Notes under the pieces: model-generated | Seen by the model: only the letters and a program-made list of their open reading frames with translations | The model's database searches: none | Told to the model about the DNA's origin: nothing | Position numbers and translations under genes: made by a program | Shown: in pieces, positions 1 through 6,676 of the stretch | Numbering within the stretch: position 1 is the stretch's first letter | Layout: each line of letters opens with the position of its first letter | Assembly: GCA_027001815.1 (NCBI GenBank) | Contig: JALTLT010000484.1 | Span: forward strand, 1-8,894 | Length of the DNA stretch: 8,894 bases | DNA from: Gammaproteobacteria bacterium | GTDB taxonomy: Bacteria; Pseudomonadota; Gammaproteobacteria; JALTLT01 | Reading direction: 5' to 3'

Positions 1-161
1 GCCATCTTCGCCTTCATCCACTCGATCACGTCGGGTTCGGCCACCGGCCAGGTCTGGCCGATGACCCGGATCTCCGAGGCCTGCAGGGGCGCGGAGCCCA
101 GCGCGGCGAGCAGAGCGGCCGCGGCGAATCTCGCCCCTCTTTTTTCAGTTGATGAGGACAT
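1..161 (-). CDS. traW: TraW, F-type conjugative pilus assembly protein (N-terminal 53 residues only)
   Basis: TraW is a periplasmic F-type T4SS protein needed for pilus assembly, normally encoded next to traU and trbC and acting with TrbI and TrbC. Only the first 53 residues lie in the window; the gene runs off the left edge. I translated it by hand from ATG at 161-159. It has a basic N-terminus (EKRGAR), a hydrophobic alanine/leucine stretch at about 12-22 and a probable signal-peptidase site after LQA at residue 28. The mature part starts SEIRVIGQTWPVAEPD, matching the family pattern of a short start followed by W-P-V-x-E-P-D. The start codon lies inside the upstream peptidase gene, giving a 17-base overlap, with GGAAAGG just upstream. 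The position directly after the peptidase gene is the one traW holds in SXT-like elements. Confident on family; the protein's end cannot be judged. Confidence 0.85.
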   Translation of the reverse strand, partial: MSSSTEKRGARFAAAALLAALGSAPLQASEIRVIGQTWPVAEPDVIEWMKAKM

Positions 162-630
162 AGGCCTTTCCGATGATCTTCTCCTGCGGCACGAAGCCGA
201 TCTCCGCGTAGCGCGAGTCGAACCCGTCGGGGTGCGGTGTCGAGACGAAGTAGCGCCCCTCCGGGATGACCCCGGTGGGACCGGGGAAGAGCGGCATGCC
301 GCTCTTCGACGTGGGCTTGAGGTGCGCCACCTCGCGGCCGTTGATGAACACGATATTCTTCCAGCGGGTCACCAGGTCGCCGGGGGTGCCGGAGAGGTAT
401 TTCACGAACCACACCCCGGCGGGATAGAACGCGGTGGCGCCGGGGTAGAAGGCCACCAGTTCGCCCCGCTCGGGCATCTCCCCCTTGTGGATCGCCACCA
501 GGTGGTAGGGGAGGCTTTCGGATCGGTTCATGCCCAGCACCCAGAAGTGGGAGACCGCCATCCAGAAGAGCAGCCCCGAGACCGAGAGGAACCAGAACCG
601 CCGGTCGAGGATCTTGCGGCGCGGTCTCAT
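145..630 (-). CDS. trhF: S26-family signal peptidase of the conjugation system (TrhF/TraF type)
   Basis: A 161-residue membrane-anchored serine protease of the LepB/TraF (S26) family. One membrane segment lies at about residues 12-32. It is followed by the nucleophile box NRSESLPY (35-42), with Ser39 as the probable catalytic serine. The general base is probably Lys77 in the KYLSGTPGD box (77-85), which corresponds to the K-R-V-x-G-x-P-G-D box of type I signal peptidases. The length fits conjugative TraF/TrhF enzymes, which are smaller than housekeeping LepB. In RP4 the relative TraF trims and cyclises the pilin; in R27/SXT-type systems trhF sits between traC and traW, as here. The likely substrate is the TraA pilin of this cluster (inference). 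The start overlaps the trbI stop by four bases (ATGA) and has TGGAGG upstream. This is not F plasmid TraF, which is an unrelated thioredoxin-like protein. Confidence 0.9.
   Translation of the reverse strand: MRPRRKILDRRFWFLSVSGLLFWMAVSHFWVLGMNRSESLPYHLVAIHKGEMPERGELVAFYPGATAFYPAGVWFVKYLSGTPGDLVTRWKNIVFINGREVAHLKPTSKSGMPLFPGPTGVIPEGRYFVSTPHPDGFDSRYAEIGFVPQEKIIGKAYVLIN
165..171 (-). promoter_or_regulatory. Ribosome binding site of traW
   Basis: GGAAAGG on the minus strand precedes the ATG at 161. The first GGA is about seven bases from the start codon, the last G three bases. It lies within the coding end of the peptidase gene and supports this start for traW; no other start codon occurs downstream before the signal peptide. 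Confidence 0.5.
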
Positions 631-959
631 TGAAAGGCCTCCAGCGTCTGCCGCACTTCCGGCGTCAGGTCCGGCAGCTGCTCGGGGTTGATGACCGCCT
701 CGCGGACCAGCACGATCTCCCGGCGGCCGGTCAGCGCCCGGTCGAGCGCCAGCCGGACCCGCTGGCCGGCGAGACGGGCCGCCTCGCGGCGGTTGGTCTC
801 CTCCTCGTCGAGGAGCCGACGGGTCTCGTCCTCCACCAGGGCGGTGAGATCGACGACGGCCAGGTGCTGGGCGATCAGCCCGAACCGAAGGGCGAGCCCC
901 AGGGCGATCCCCGCGCCGAGAAGCCCGAACAGCAGTCCGATGAGGGCGCGACGAACCAT
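627..959 (-). CDS. trbI: TrbI, F-type conjugative transfer inner-membrane protein
   Basis: A 110-residue protein with an N-terminal membrane helix at about residues 5-29 and a charged, mostly helical periplasmic part. The C-terminal half shows the pattern of the F-type TrbI family (TrbI_Ftype): AVVDLTALV near 34-42, then REIVLVREAVI, then LPDLTPEVR near the end. In F, TrbI influences pilus outgrowth and retraction, and its gene lies between traC and traW; here it follows traC by one base. It should not be confused with the RP4 TrbI (VirB10) family. F TrbI is about 128 residues, so the size fits. It contains no cysteine. The family call rests on gene order, topology and the weak C-terminal motif, so it is good but not certain. 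Confidence 0.8.
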   Translation of the reverse strand: MVRRALIGLLFGLLGAGIALGLALRFGLIAQHLAVVDLTALVEDETRRLLDEEETNRREAARLAGQRVRLALDRALTGRREIVLVREAVINPEQLPDLTPEVRQTLEAFQ

Positions 960-960
960 C

Positions 961-3489
961 TCAGGCCTCCTCCAGGCCGGCCAGCCGGGAGACGGCCTGC
1001 TCGATGGAAAGGCCCTGCTCGATCATGCGGGTGATTTGGGTGAAATCCTGCGCCCTGGTGGAGTAGAGCTTGCCCGCGAAGGGATCCACCACCAGGCGTC
1101 CCACGGCCCAGCCCTGGGGGCCGTTGATCATCATCTCCGAGTAGGCGCCGTTGACGGTGCGCAGGGAGATGAGCGCGCGTTCCTTGAACCCGGACATGGC
1201 GAGCCGTTTCTCCTCCTTGATCTGCTGGATGGATTCCTCCTTCTGTCGCAGTAATACGACCCAGTCGGAGTTTTCCAGCGCCGCGCGGGCGGGCCCCGAC
1301 TTGTAGTAGTCGTTGATGCCCTGGGTGATGGTGCAGAACGAGCCGTTGTACTTTCGGGCGACGCGGTAGCCTTCCTCGATGAACGCGGCGGAGTTGCCCG
1401 CGCCGAGCAGGCGCCAGGCCTCGTCGATGATGCAGATCTTGCGATGGGATCGGTCCCCTGCATACATGCTCTGTGCGATCCGCATCATGAGGAGCATGAG
1501 GATCACGGCCTGCAGGTCGGGCTTGTTGTTGAGGCCGGAGAGTTCGAGGACCATGAGGGGGTTGTCGAAGCGGATGTTGGCGGGGCCTTCGAACCACCGG
1601 CCGTGCATGCCGGCCGACGTGTAGGGGTAGAGATGGGTGGCGATGTCACGGGCGCGGGAGTCGTCGCTGCGCTCCAGGTGTTCGGCGACCCGGGTGATGG
1701 AGCCCCCGGTGCCGTGTTCGTGCCAGACGGCGTTCAGGGCCTGTTCCAGGATCGAGACGTGGGCCTGGGTGTATTGGCCGCCGGGGAAGGCCATCTGCAG
1801 CAGCAGGGGTTTGAGCATGGCGATGCCGTCTGCCCAGTCGGTGATGTGGGTGAAGGGGTTGAGGCAGATCGCGGAATCCGACGAGAACTCCATGTACTCG
1901 CCATCGAGCAGCTGGCAGATCCACTTGTAGCTTTCGCCGGCGTCGATGATCCAGGCGCGGCCGCCGGTGGCGAGCAGGCTCATGGCCATCTCCTGGACGT
2001 AGAAGGACTTGCCCGAGCCGGAACGGGCGGCGACGGCGATGTTGTAGTTGCCGTCGTTGTTGGCGAAGGGGTCCCAGTTGAACAGCTGGCCCCGTCGGGA
2101 GACGAGCTGCATGAGGGGAGACCCCATGCCCTTCCAGTCGGCGATCACCGGCAGGAGGTTGGCGGCGGTCCAGGTGAGCATGGTCCGGGGTCGCCGGAAG
2201 AGGGTCATGTCGTCGAAGAAGGCCTGCGAGAGGGTCATGGGCAGGGCGCCGAGCAGGGCGTGGATCTGGATGTAGCGGTCGATCACGCAGTCCCAGCCCT
2301 TGGCCTTGAGCAGCCCCCGCACCTGGTTGGCCTGGACCGTTCCCTCGCCGCGCGGGGAGAAGAGCACCAGCTGGTGCTGCACCTTGCAGAGGGTGTAGCC
2401 CTCGTCCACCTTGTGCAGCACGTAGTCCCACTCGGCTTTCTTGTCGTGCCAGGAGGGCACGTAGCGGGCGAGGGGCGACTGGGTGGCCTGGGTGGCGCGG
2501 GCGCTCTTGGCCTTGGCCATCTGCCTGGCGGAGACCTGGTTGGGGATGAAGACGTTGGCGGTGAGCAGGAACGGGCAGGGGTAGCGGCGGACGTTCTGGA
2601 AGAAGTCGCCGATCATCTCGTCCATGTTCCAGCTGGCCCACTGCTTGGGGTAGTTGGCGACCGACAGGCACTGCACGTCGAAGCCGTTGATGTCGAGGCG
2701 GTCGGCCTCGACGAGCACGGCGGTGTCTGGACGCACCGCCTGCTCGGCGAGCCGGCGGGAATCGTCCCAGGTTGCGCGATCCCGCTTGGGCTCGCCGGGG
2801 TCGCGGGGGTTGAGGATGTCCTCGACGAAATCCACGAACCCGTCGGCGTCCAGTTCGCGGGCGTGGATACCGGCGGCCTGGAGGGTGCCCAGCAGGCTCT
2901 TGGCGAGCTGCTGGGCCGACTCGATGGCCATGACCGCCTCGTCCTGGCGGGGCTTGGGCAGGGTGACCGAGATCATCAGGCGGTAGTCCCGGATCAGCAT
3001 GGGCTGATCCCCGAGCAGGGAGCGGTGGGAGCCGGAGGCGAGGTAGCCCACGCGCCGGCGCGCCAGGGCGGCGAAGACCCCCTCGCGGCGGGAAGCGGGG
3101 AGAGCGGGATCCCGATTCGGCTTCTCGCCCAGCCGGGCGCGCGCCCACTCGGTGAGCGCGGGCATCACCGTGGGCGAGGCCCACAGCACGAACTGGAAGC
3201 CCGTGCCGGGTGGCAGCGACTGGCTGAAGATGCCCGCGAGCGTCCGGGTGTTCTCCTCCGAGAGGGTCGTGGCCGGCACGCACTCGAGCACGATACCGAG
3301 AGAGTCGGCGTTGTGGTAGAGCCGGGTGGCCGGATCCCAGGTTTCCCAGGGCAGAAGGTCGGAAAGCCGGTGATGCGTGAAATAGCGGCGCAGGGCGCGT
3401 CGTGAGGGAGGGAGCGCATCACCGGAAAAGAGAGTATCCGTGATTTTTGCGAATCGCGAGCGGGCGAGACGGATCACGTCACTTACCAT
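961..3489 (-). CDS. traC: TraC, VirB4-like ATPase of the F-type T4SS
   Basis: An 842-residue cytoplasmic ATPase that powers pilus assembly at the inner membrane; F TraC is 875 residues, so this is full length. The N-terminal TraC_F_IV-like half covers about 30-460. The P-loop AAA+ half begins with Walker A, AARSGSGKSFYVQEM at about 487-501 (GSGKS). Walker B is KICIIDEAWRLLG at about 684-696, with the DEAW typical of VirB4/TraC proteins. A further conserved stretch, ITQGINDYYKS, follows at about 721-731. There is no obvious membrane helix, and association with the membrane probably depends on TraL and other partners. It starts at ATG 3489, inside the end of traV (seven-base overlap), with GAGGAGG upstream, and stops one base before trbI. 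No broken motif or frameshift is seen. Confidence 0.97.
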   Translation of the reverse strand: MVSDVIRLARSRFAKITDTLFSGDALPPSRRALRRYFTHHRLSDLLPWETWDPATRLYHNADSLGIVLECVPATTLSEENTRTLAGIFSQSLPPGTGFQFVLWASPTVMPALTEWARARLGEKPNRDPALPASRREGVFAALARRRVGYLASGSHRSLLGDQPMLIRDYRLMISVTLPKPRQDEAVMAIESAQQLAKSLLGTLQAAGIHARELDADGFVDFVEDILNPRDPGEPKRDRATWDDSRRLAEQAVRPDTAVLVEADRLDINGFDVQCLSVANYPKQWASWNMDEMIGDFFQNVRRYPCPFLLTANVFIPNQVSARQMAKAKSARATQATQSPLARYVPSWHDKKAEWDYVLHKVDEGYTLCKVQHQLVLFSPRGEGTVQANQVRGLLKAKGWDCVIDRYIQIHALLGALPMTLSQAFFDDMTLFRRPRTMLTWTAANLLPVIADWKGMGSPLMQLVSRRGQLFNWDPFANNDGNYNIAVAARSGSGKSFYVQEMAMSLLATGGRAWIIDAGESYKWICQLLDGEYMEFSSDSAICLNPFTHITDWADGIAMLKPLLLQMAFPGGQYTQAHVSILEQALNAVWHEHGTGGSITRVAEHLERSDDSRARDIATHLYPYTSAGMHGRWFEGPANIRFDNPLMVLELSGLNNKPDLQAVILMLLMMRIAQSMYAGDRSHRKICIIDEAWRLLGAGNSAAFIEEGYRVARKYNGSFCTITQGINDYYKSGPARAALENSDWVVLLRQKEESIQQIKEEKRLAMSGFKERALISLRTVNGAYSEMMINGPQGWAVGRLVVDPFAGKLYSTRAQDFTQITRMIEQGLSIEQAVSRLAGLEEA
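966..973 (-). promoter_or_regulatory. Ribosome binding site of trbI
   Basis: GGAGGAGG lies six bases before the trbI ATG, inside the last codons of traC. It is a near-ideal Shine-Dalgarno sequence, so trbI is probably translated efficiently by ribosomes ending traC as well as by new initiation. Confidence 0.6.
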
Positions 3490-3944
3490 GTCGTGGCCTC
3501 CTCGAGTCGCTCACGCATGCGGGGAACGACCCACTCGCCCGGGTCCACCTGCAGGTAGAGGTAGTGGTTGGGATGGTAGACCCGGTCACGGTCCTGCCAG
3601 TCCACCACCCAGATGCGCAGCCGCAGGGGTTCGCGGTAGATGGGATCGCCGGGATCGAGCGCCCGCGGCAGGTCGAGCGCCGAGGCGCGGCTCTCCAGGG
3701 CGGCGGTCCGGCTCGAGACGGCGGGAGTCGCGCCTTCTTCGCCGGCGAGCGGATCGTCGCCGGCGGAGGTCTTCCCGCCTGGCAGGCGCTTGCGCATGGG
3801 CAGGCCCTGCTCGTCGCGGTCGGCGACCTCGGAGATGGACATGCAGGAGACGCCGTCGGGCGCGGGGCAGCCGTACTGGGGCTCCAGGGAGGCGCAGCCG
3901 CCGAGGAGGGCGGCCAGGCCGAGGGGGACGAGACGATGAATCAT
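3483..3944 (-). CDS. traV: TraV, outer-membrane lipoprotein of the T4SS core complex
   Basis: A 153-residue lipoprotein, close to F TraV (171). The signal peptide ends in the lipobox LLGGC, so Cys17 is the lipidated residue; the next residue is Ala, which favours outer-membrane sorting by the Lol rules. Next comes YGCPAPDGVSCMSISEV (24-40), with Cys26 and Cys34, matching the TraV hallmark of a G-C-P-x-x-x-x-x-x-C-M-S type element. A low-complexity linker rich in Ala, Ser and acidic residues covers about 44-95. The C-terminal part has IWVVDWQDRDRVYHPNHYLY and ends near VDPGEWV, as in the family. TraV is the VirB7-like partner that joins TraK and TraB in the outer-membrane ring. It starts seven bases after the previous gene, with GAGAGG upstream. 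Confidence 0.92.
   Translation of the reverse strand: MIHRLVPLGLAALLGGCASLEPQYGCPAPDGVSCMSISEVADRDEQGLPMRKRLPGGKTSAGDDPLAGEEGATPAVSSRTAALESRASALDLPRALDPGDPIYREPLRLRIWVVDWQDRDRVYHPNHYLYLQVDPGEWVVPRMRERLEEATTW
3497..3503 (-). promoter_or_regulatory. Ribosome binding site of traC
   Basis: GAGGAGG on the minus strand lies seven bases before the ATG at 3489, inside the last codons of traV. It fixes the traC start and shows that the overlap with traV is real. Confidence 0.6.
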
Positions 3945-3951
3945 GAGCCTC

Positions 3952-4941
3952 TCACTCGCTCGTTGGGATCTCGAAGGGGTTGTTGGAGACCTTGCGGGGC
4001 TTCTTGATCTTCTTGCGGCGGTCCTTGTGGGTGCGTTCGAAGTAGGCCGTGCTCACGAGCACGTAGCGCCCCGAGGCGTCGATCAGGAAGAGGGGGCGGA
4101 TGGGCTCCTGGATCGTCTTGTTCCGGCCGCGGGTCTTCTCGACCACGCGCAGGCGGTAGCCCTTGGGATCGAGGAACCTGTTCGGGATCTGGACGTAGAC
4201 GGGGCGGTTGGTTTTGAGCCACTCGGCGTTCATCCAGATCGTGGAGGCGAGTCCCCGCACATCCATCTTGTAGCCGTCGGGGTGGTCCACGATCCACCGG
4301 GGCCAGACCGCCTTCACGCCCTCATCGAAGGGGGTGAAGCGCCACAGCTCTTCCGAGTGGGGGTTGAGCGCCTGGTTGTAGAGCCCCGAGAAGAACTCCA
4401 CCTCCTCATCGGAGGCGGGTGCGAAGAGGTTGTGGACCTCCTGGCAGTGGCCGGTCTCCACGTGCTTGGCGCGGCACTCCGAGATGTCCACGCCGGTCTC
4501 CAGGTCGTAGATGCGGGCGCGGTAGGAGATCCAGGAGTCGCCGTCGTCGAGGCGGATGCGGTGCTTCAGCTCCAGGCGGCCGTGCAGCTCGCCCGCGCGG
4601 TCGCCCTTGAGCGAGGTCTTGAGCGACTTCTTGTCCATCCTGTTCCGGACCTCGTAGACGCCGGTGGCCGTCCAGTATTCGAGGTCGAGGATCCGGCTCT
4701 CGAAGGGGGGTTCGGACTGGACGATGCCGCGCAGGAGCTGGAGCTGCAGCGGCGTCATCTTGCCGACCCAACGGCGCTCCGTCACCTTGTTGCCGTCGAA
4801 GTCGTAGTTGGTGATGCTGTAGAAGCGCTTGTGGTATCCGCCGAAAAACCAGCCCAGCATGTCGCCCAGAGCGTTTGCCGCCATGGGCGTGGCGAGGAGC
4901 GAGGCGGCGAGGAGTGTTGCGAAGGCGTGTCTCAGTCTCAT
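3952..4941 (-). CDS. Exported protein of unknown function within the T4SS cluster
   Basis: I do not recognise this 329-residue protein. The start is basic (MRLRH), followed by a hydrophobic stretch and an AxA-type cleavage site after ANA at residue 24, so it is very likely secreted to the periplasm. The mature part is rich in aromatic residues (nine Trp) and has exactly two cysteines, Cys156 and Cys166 in ISECRAKHVETGHCQEVH, which could form a local disulfide loop. The C-terminal tail (about 303-318) is strongly basic, with DRRKKIKKPRK. It lacks Walker, CxxC and lipobox motifs, and no further membrane helix is seen. The ATG overlaps the previous stop (ATGA) and AAGGAGA lies upstream. It sits between the DsbC-like gene and traV, where F carries traP, trbD and trbG, but resembles none of them. 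Its place inside the core operon suggests a structural or assembly role. Confidence 0.85.
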   Translation of the reverse strand: MRLRHAFATLLAASLLATPMAANALGDMLGWFFGGYHKRFYSITNYDFDGNKVTERRWVGKMTPLQLQLLRGIVQSEPPFESRILDLEYWTATGVYEVRNRMDKKSLKTSLKGDRAGELHGRLELKHRIRLDDGDSWISYRARIYDLETGVDISECRAKHVETGHCQEVHNLFAPASDEEVEFFSGLYNQALNPHSEELWRFTPFDEGVKAVWPRWIVDHPDGYKMDVRGLASTIWMNAEWLKTNRPVYVQIPNRFLDPKGYRLRVVEKTRGRNKTIQEPIRPLFLIDASGRYVLVSTAYFERTHKDRRKKIKKPRKVSNNPFEIPTSE

Positions 4942-5291
4942 TCCTTGTCTCCTTCGTGATCAAGACGTTTGAGCGCGTCGATGCGCCCTTGGGTAAGGTC
5001 GGTGTTGGTCTCCACCTCGTAGAGGTGGCCAATCAAGAGCAGGGAGCCATCCCGGTTGCCGTAGAAGATCTTGCTGCCGGCCTGGATCTCGAAGAGGCCG
5101 TCATCGAACTCCGGTACACGGACCGTGTGGTCGATCGGCGTGGCAGGGAGCGTTTCCCGCCAGGTCTTCAGCACGTGACTGTCGGGGCGGGTGTTCTCCG
5201 TGTCCTGCCAGTAAAGTGACGTGCTGGCGAGCACCCCGGCCAGGAGGGGGATCAGCAGGTAGAGGATGTAAAGGGTGTGACTTGTTCGCAT
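4938..5291 (-). CDS. Membrane-anchored stand-alone DsbC N-terminal (dimerisation) domain protein
   Basis: A 117-residue protein with one hydrophobic segment at about residues 7-28 (uncleaved anchor or signal peptide) and a small periplasmic domain. Residues about 64-110 read GDxx-like: DGLFEIQAGSKIFYGNRDGS, then LLLIGHLYEVETNTDLTQ, then GRIDALKRL. This follows the DsbC_N pattern in which a short strand is followed by I-x-Y-x-N-x-D-G, then G-x-L-x-D/E-V-x-T, then N/D-L-T and a helix. DsbC proper continues into a thioredoxin fold with a CxxC active site. Here the protein stops at this point and has no cysteine at all, so it cannot be an isomerase by itself. It may instead dimerise with a separate DsbC or act as a chaperone or assembly factor. 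It starts at ATG 5291, sharing one base with the traB stop (TGATG), and overlaps the next gene by four bases. Confidence 0.8.
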   Translation of the reverse strand: MRTSHTLYILYLLIPLLAGVLASTSLYWQDTENTRPDSHVLKTWRETLPATPIDHTVRVPEFDDGLFEIQAGSKIFYGNRDGSLLLIGHLYEVETNTDLTQGRIDALKRLDHEGDKE

Positions 5292-6676
5292 CACTTCCTC
5301 CAGGGGTATTTGGGCCGTGGCGGTTCGGGCGGTGCATCCGGCGCGCGGTCGATGCTGGCCTGGCGGACCGTCTCCCAGGAGACGAAGACCCCCTTGACCA
5401 GCACCAGCTCGCCGTAGCGCCCGGCATCCACCTCGATGACGGGATAGGCCTCGTCGGCGCGTTCCAGGTACCACTGGGAGATGCGGTCCAGTGCGGTGCC
5501 CACCCCCTCGGCGATGCCCTGTTCGAGGATCTTGTCGGGGTCCACCGTCTGCACCGTGCCGAGTGCATTGGTGGAGAGGCTGGTATAGCTCTCCGAGATG
5601 CCGGAGCCGATGCCGCCGGCGACGCCGGCGAGCAGGGAGCGGGCGATGAGCGCGCCCTGCTTGGAGACCAGCCGGCCGCGCATGCCGGCCTTGCCGTCCT
5701 CGCCGGCCAGGTAGCCGTCGATCTGGGTTTCGATCACGCGGCCGTCCTCGAGGACGCAGGAGAGGCGTTCGGCGCGGGCGTAGACCCGCTCCGAACTGAT
5801 GTCCCCCCGGCCGGCCAGCACCACCACGCACTCCTTGAGTCGGGAGCGGAAGCCGTTGGGAAGGCGTCCGTGATCCTTGAGCCGGACGATGAAGGGGACC
5901 GGGTTGCGCTGTGCCGCGCCGCCGGTGGGTGCGTCGAGGCCGGAGAGCAGCAGCACGCGCCCGAACGATCCGGCCGGGATGTAGTCGTCCACTGTCCGGG
6001 GCGGCTCGCCATCCTGGGTCTTCGCCGCCGGGTGGCCGATCTCCAGCTCGAGGATCTCCTCCTCCGGGAGGGTCCCGCTCCGTTCGCTCCGGCCACTGGA
6101 GGCGCGGCCTGCCCGGGGGATGGGCGGGAGCAGATCAGCGGGGGAGCGGGGCAGGACGGCCGGTTCATTGCTGGCCACCGGTTCCGGCGGCTCGGGCCGC
6201 TCCGGAAGCGGGGGGAGCAGGGAGCCGGAGGAGGGGTTCTTCTCTACCGGCTTGCGAGCGGGTTCCGGCCGGGCGGGAGACGGCGACGCCGGCGGGCTGC
6301 CGGCGGTGGCGAGCGCCTTCGGTGCGTCCGCCGGCCGGTTCTTCACCGCCTCCAGCTGGGTGCGCAGCGACTCCATCTCCTTGCGCATCGAGGCGAACTC
6401 CCGCATGAGGTCGGAGCGTTCCTTGCGCAGCTCCTCGATCTGCCGTTCCCCCTTGGCCACCCACGCCTGCTGGGGATCGACCGGTGCGGGCGGCTGGATC
6501 TTGCGGACGAGGGTCTCGTCCTCCGTTCTGGCCTGGCGCGGGCGGGAGGACCCCGAAGGGGTGAAGAGCCAGACGATCACCAGCACCGCGAGCAACGCGA
6601 GCCCCGCCAGCGCCAGGTACTGACGGGCCTTGGCGCGGCGGGGGTCGGGCACGCGGGGGAGGCCCTGCTCACTCAT
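5291..6676 (-). CDS. traB: TraB, VirB10-like envelope-spanning scaffold protein
   Basis: A 461-residue protein (F TraB is 475) that links the inner-membrane complex to the outer-membrane pore. The order is: short cytoplasmic tail (1-19), one membrane helix (about 20-38), a heptad-like charged stretch that is probably a coiled coil (about 75-112), a long Pro/Ala/Glu-rich linker crossing the periplasm (about 113-205), and the TrbI/VirB10 beta-barrel domain (about 228-438). Recognisable parts of the barrel domain are IPAGSFGRVLLLSGLDAPTG near 233-252, ARAERLSCVLEDG near 300-312, and the glycine-rich LLAGVAGGIGSGIS near 348-361, which corresponds to the antenna/pore region. Two cysteines (283, 307) lie in the barrel domain and could pair. 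The start was set at ATG 6676, with GGAGG upstream and an eight-base overlap with traK. Confidence 0.95.
   Translation of the reverse strand: MSEQGLPRVPDPRRAKARQYLALAGLALLAVLVIVWLFTPSGSSRPRQARTEDETLVRKIQPPAPVDPQQAWVAKGERQIEELRKERSDLMREFASMRKEMESLRTQLEAVKNRPADAPKALATAGSPPASPSPARPEPARKPVEKNPSSGSLLPPLPERPEPPEPVASNEPAVLPRSPADLLPPIPRAGRASSGRSERSGTLPEEEILELEIGHPAAKTQDGEPPRTVDDYIPAGSFGRVLLLSGLDAPTGGAAQRNPVPFIVRLKDHGRLPNGFRSRLKECVVVLAGRGDISSERVYARAERLSCVLEDGRVIETQIDGYLAGEDGKAGMRGRLVSKQGALIARSLLAGVAGGIGSGISESYTSLSTNALGTVQTVDPDKILEQGIAEGVGTALDRISQWYLERADEAYPVIEVDAGRYGELVLVKGVFVSWETVRQASIDRAPDAPPEPPRPKYPWRK
5297..5301 (-). promoter_or_regulatory. Ribosome binding site of the DsbC_N-like gene
   Basis: GGAGG lies five bases before the ATG at 5291 within the last codons of traB. 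It supports this start over the much longer upstream-extended reading frame, which is only an off-frame reading of traB. Confidence 0.55.

Noticed and set aside
140..145. Run of six T (six A on the coding strand) at the peptidase/traW junction, as a possible slippage site
   Set aside because: The run lies just after the peptidase stop and within the fifth to eighth codons of traW. Both genes read normally without a shift, so slippage is not needed.
1444..3405. 653-residue open frame on the plus strand opposite traC
   Set aside because: It lies fully antisense to the clear TraC ATPase and is rich in Gly, Val, His and Glu with no family motif. Long antisense open frames are common in GC-rich coding DNA.
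3943..4959. 338-residue open frame on the plus strand opposite the unknown exported protein
   Set aside because: The minus-strand frame has a signal peptide, a good ribosome site and operon overlaps on its upstream side; the plus-strand frame has none of these. The minus strand is the coding strand.
4800..5000. Possibility that the DsbC-like gene is a frameshifted full-length DsbC
   Set aside because: No thioredoxin-like CxxC segment is found in any frame after the stop; the next frame is a separate gene with its own ribosome site and signal peptide.
4938..5831. Longer 297-residue version of the DsbC_N reading frame
   Set aside because: Its first 180 residues are an off-frame reading of traB; the GGAGG and TGATG junction mark the start at 5291.
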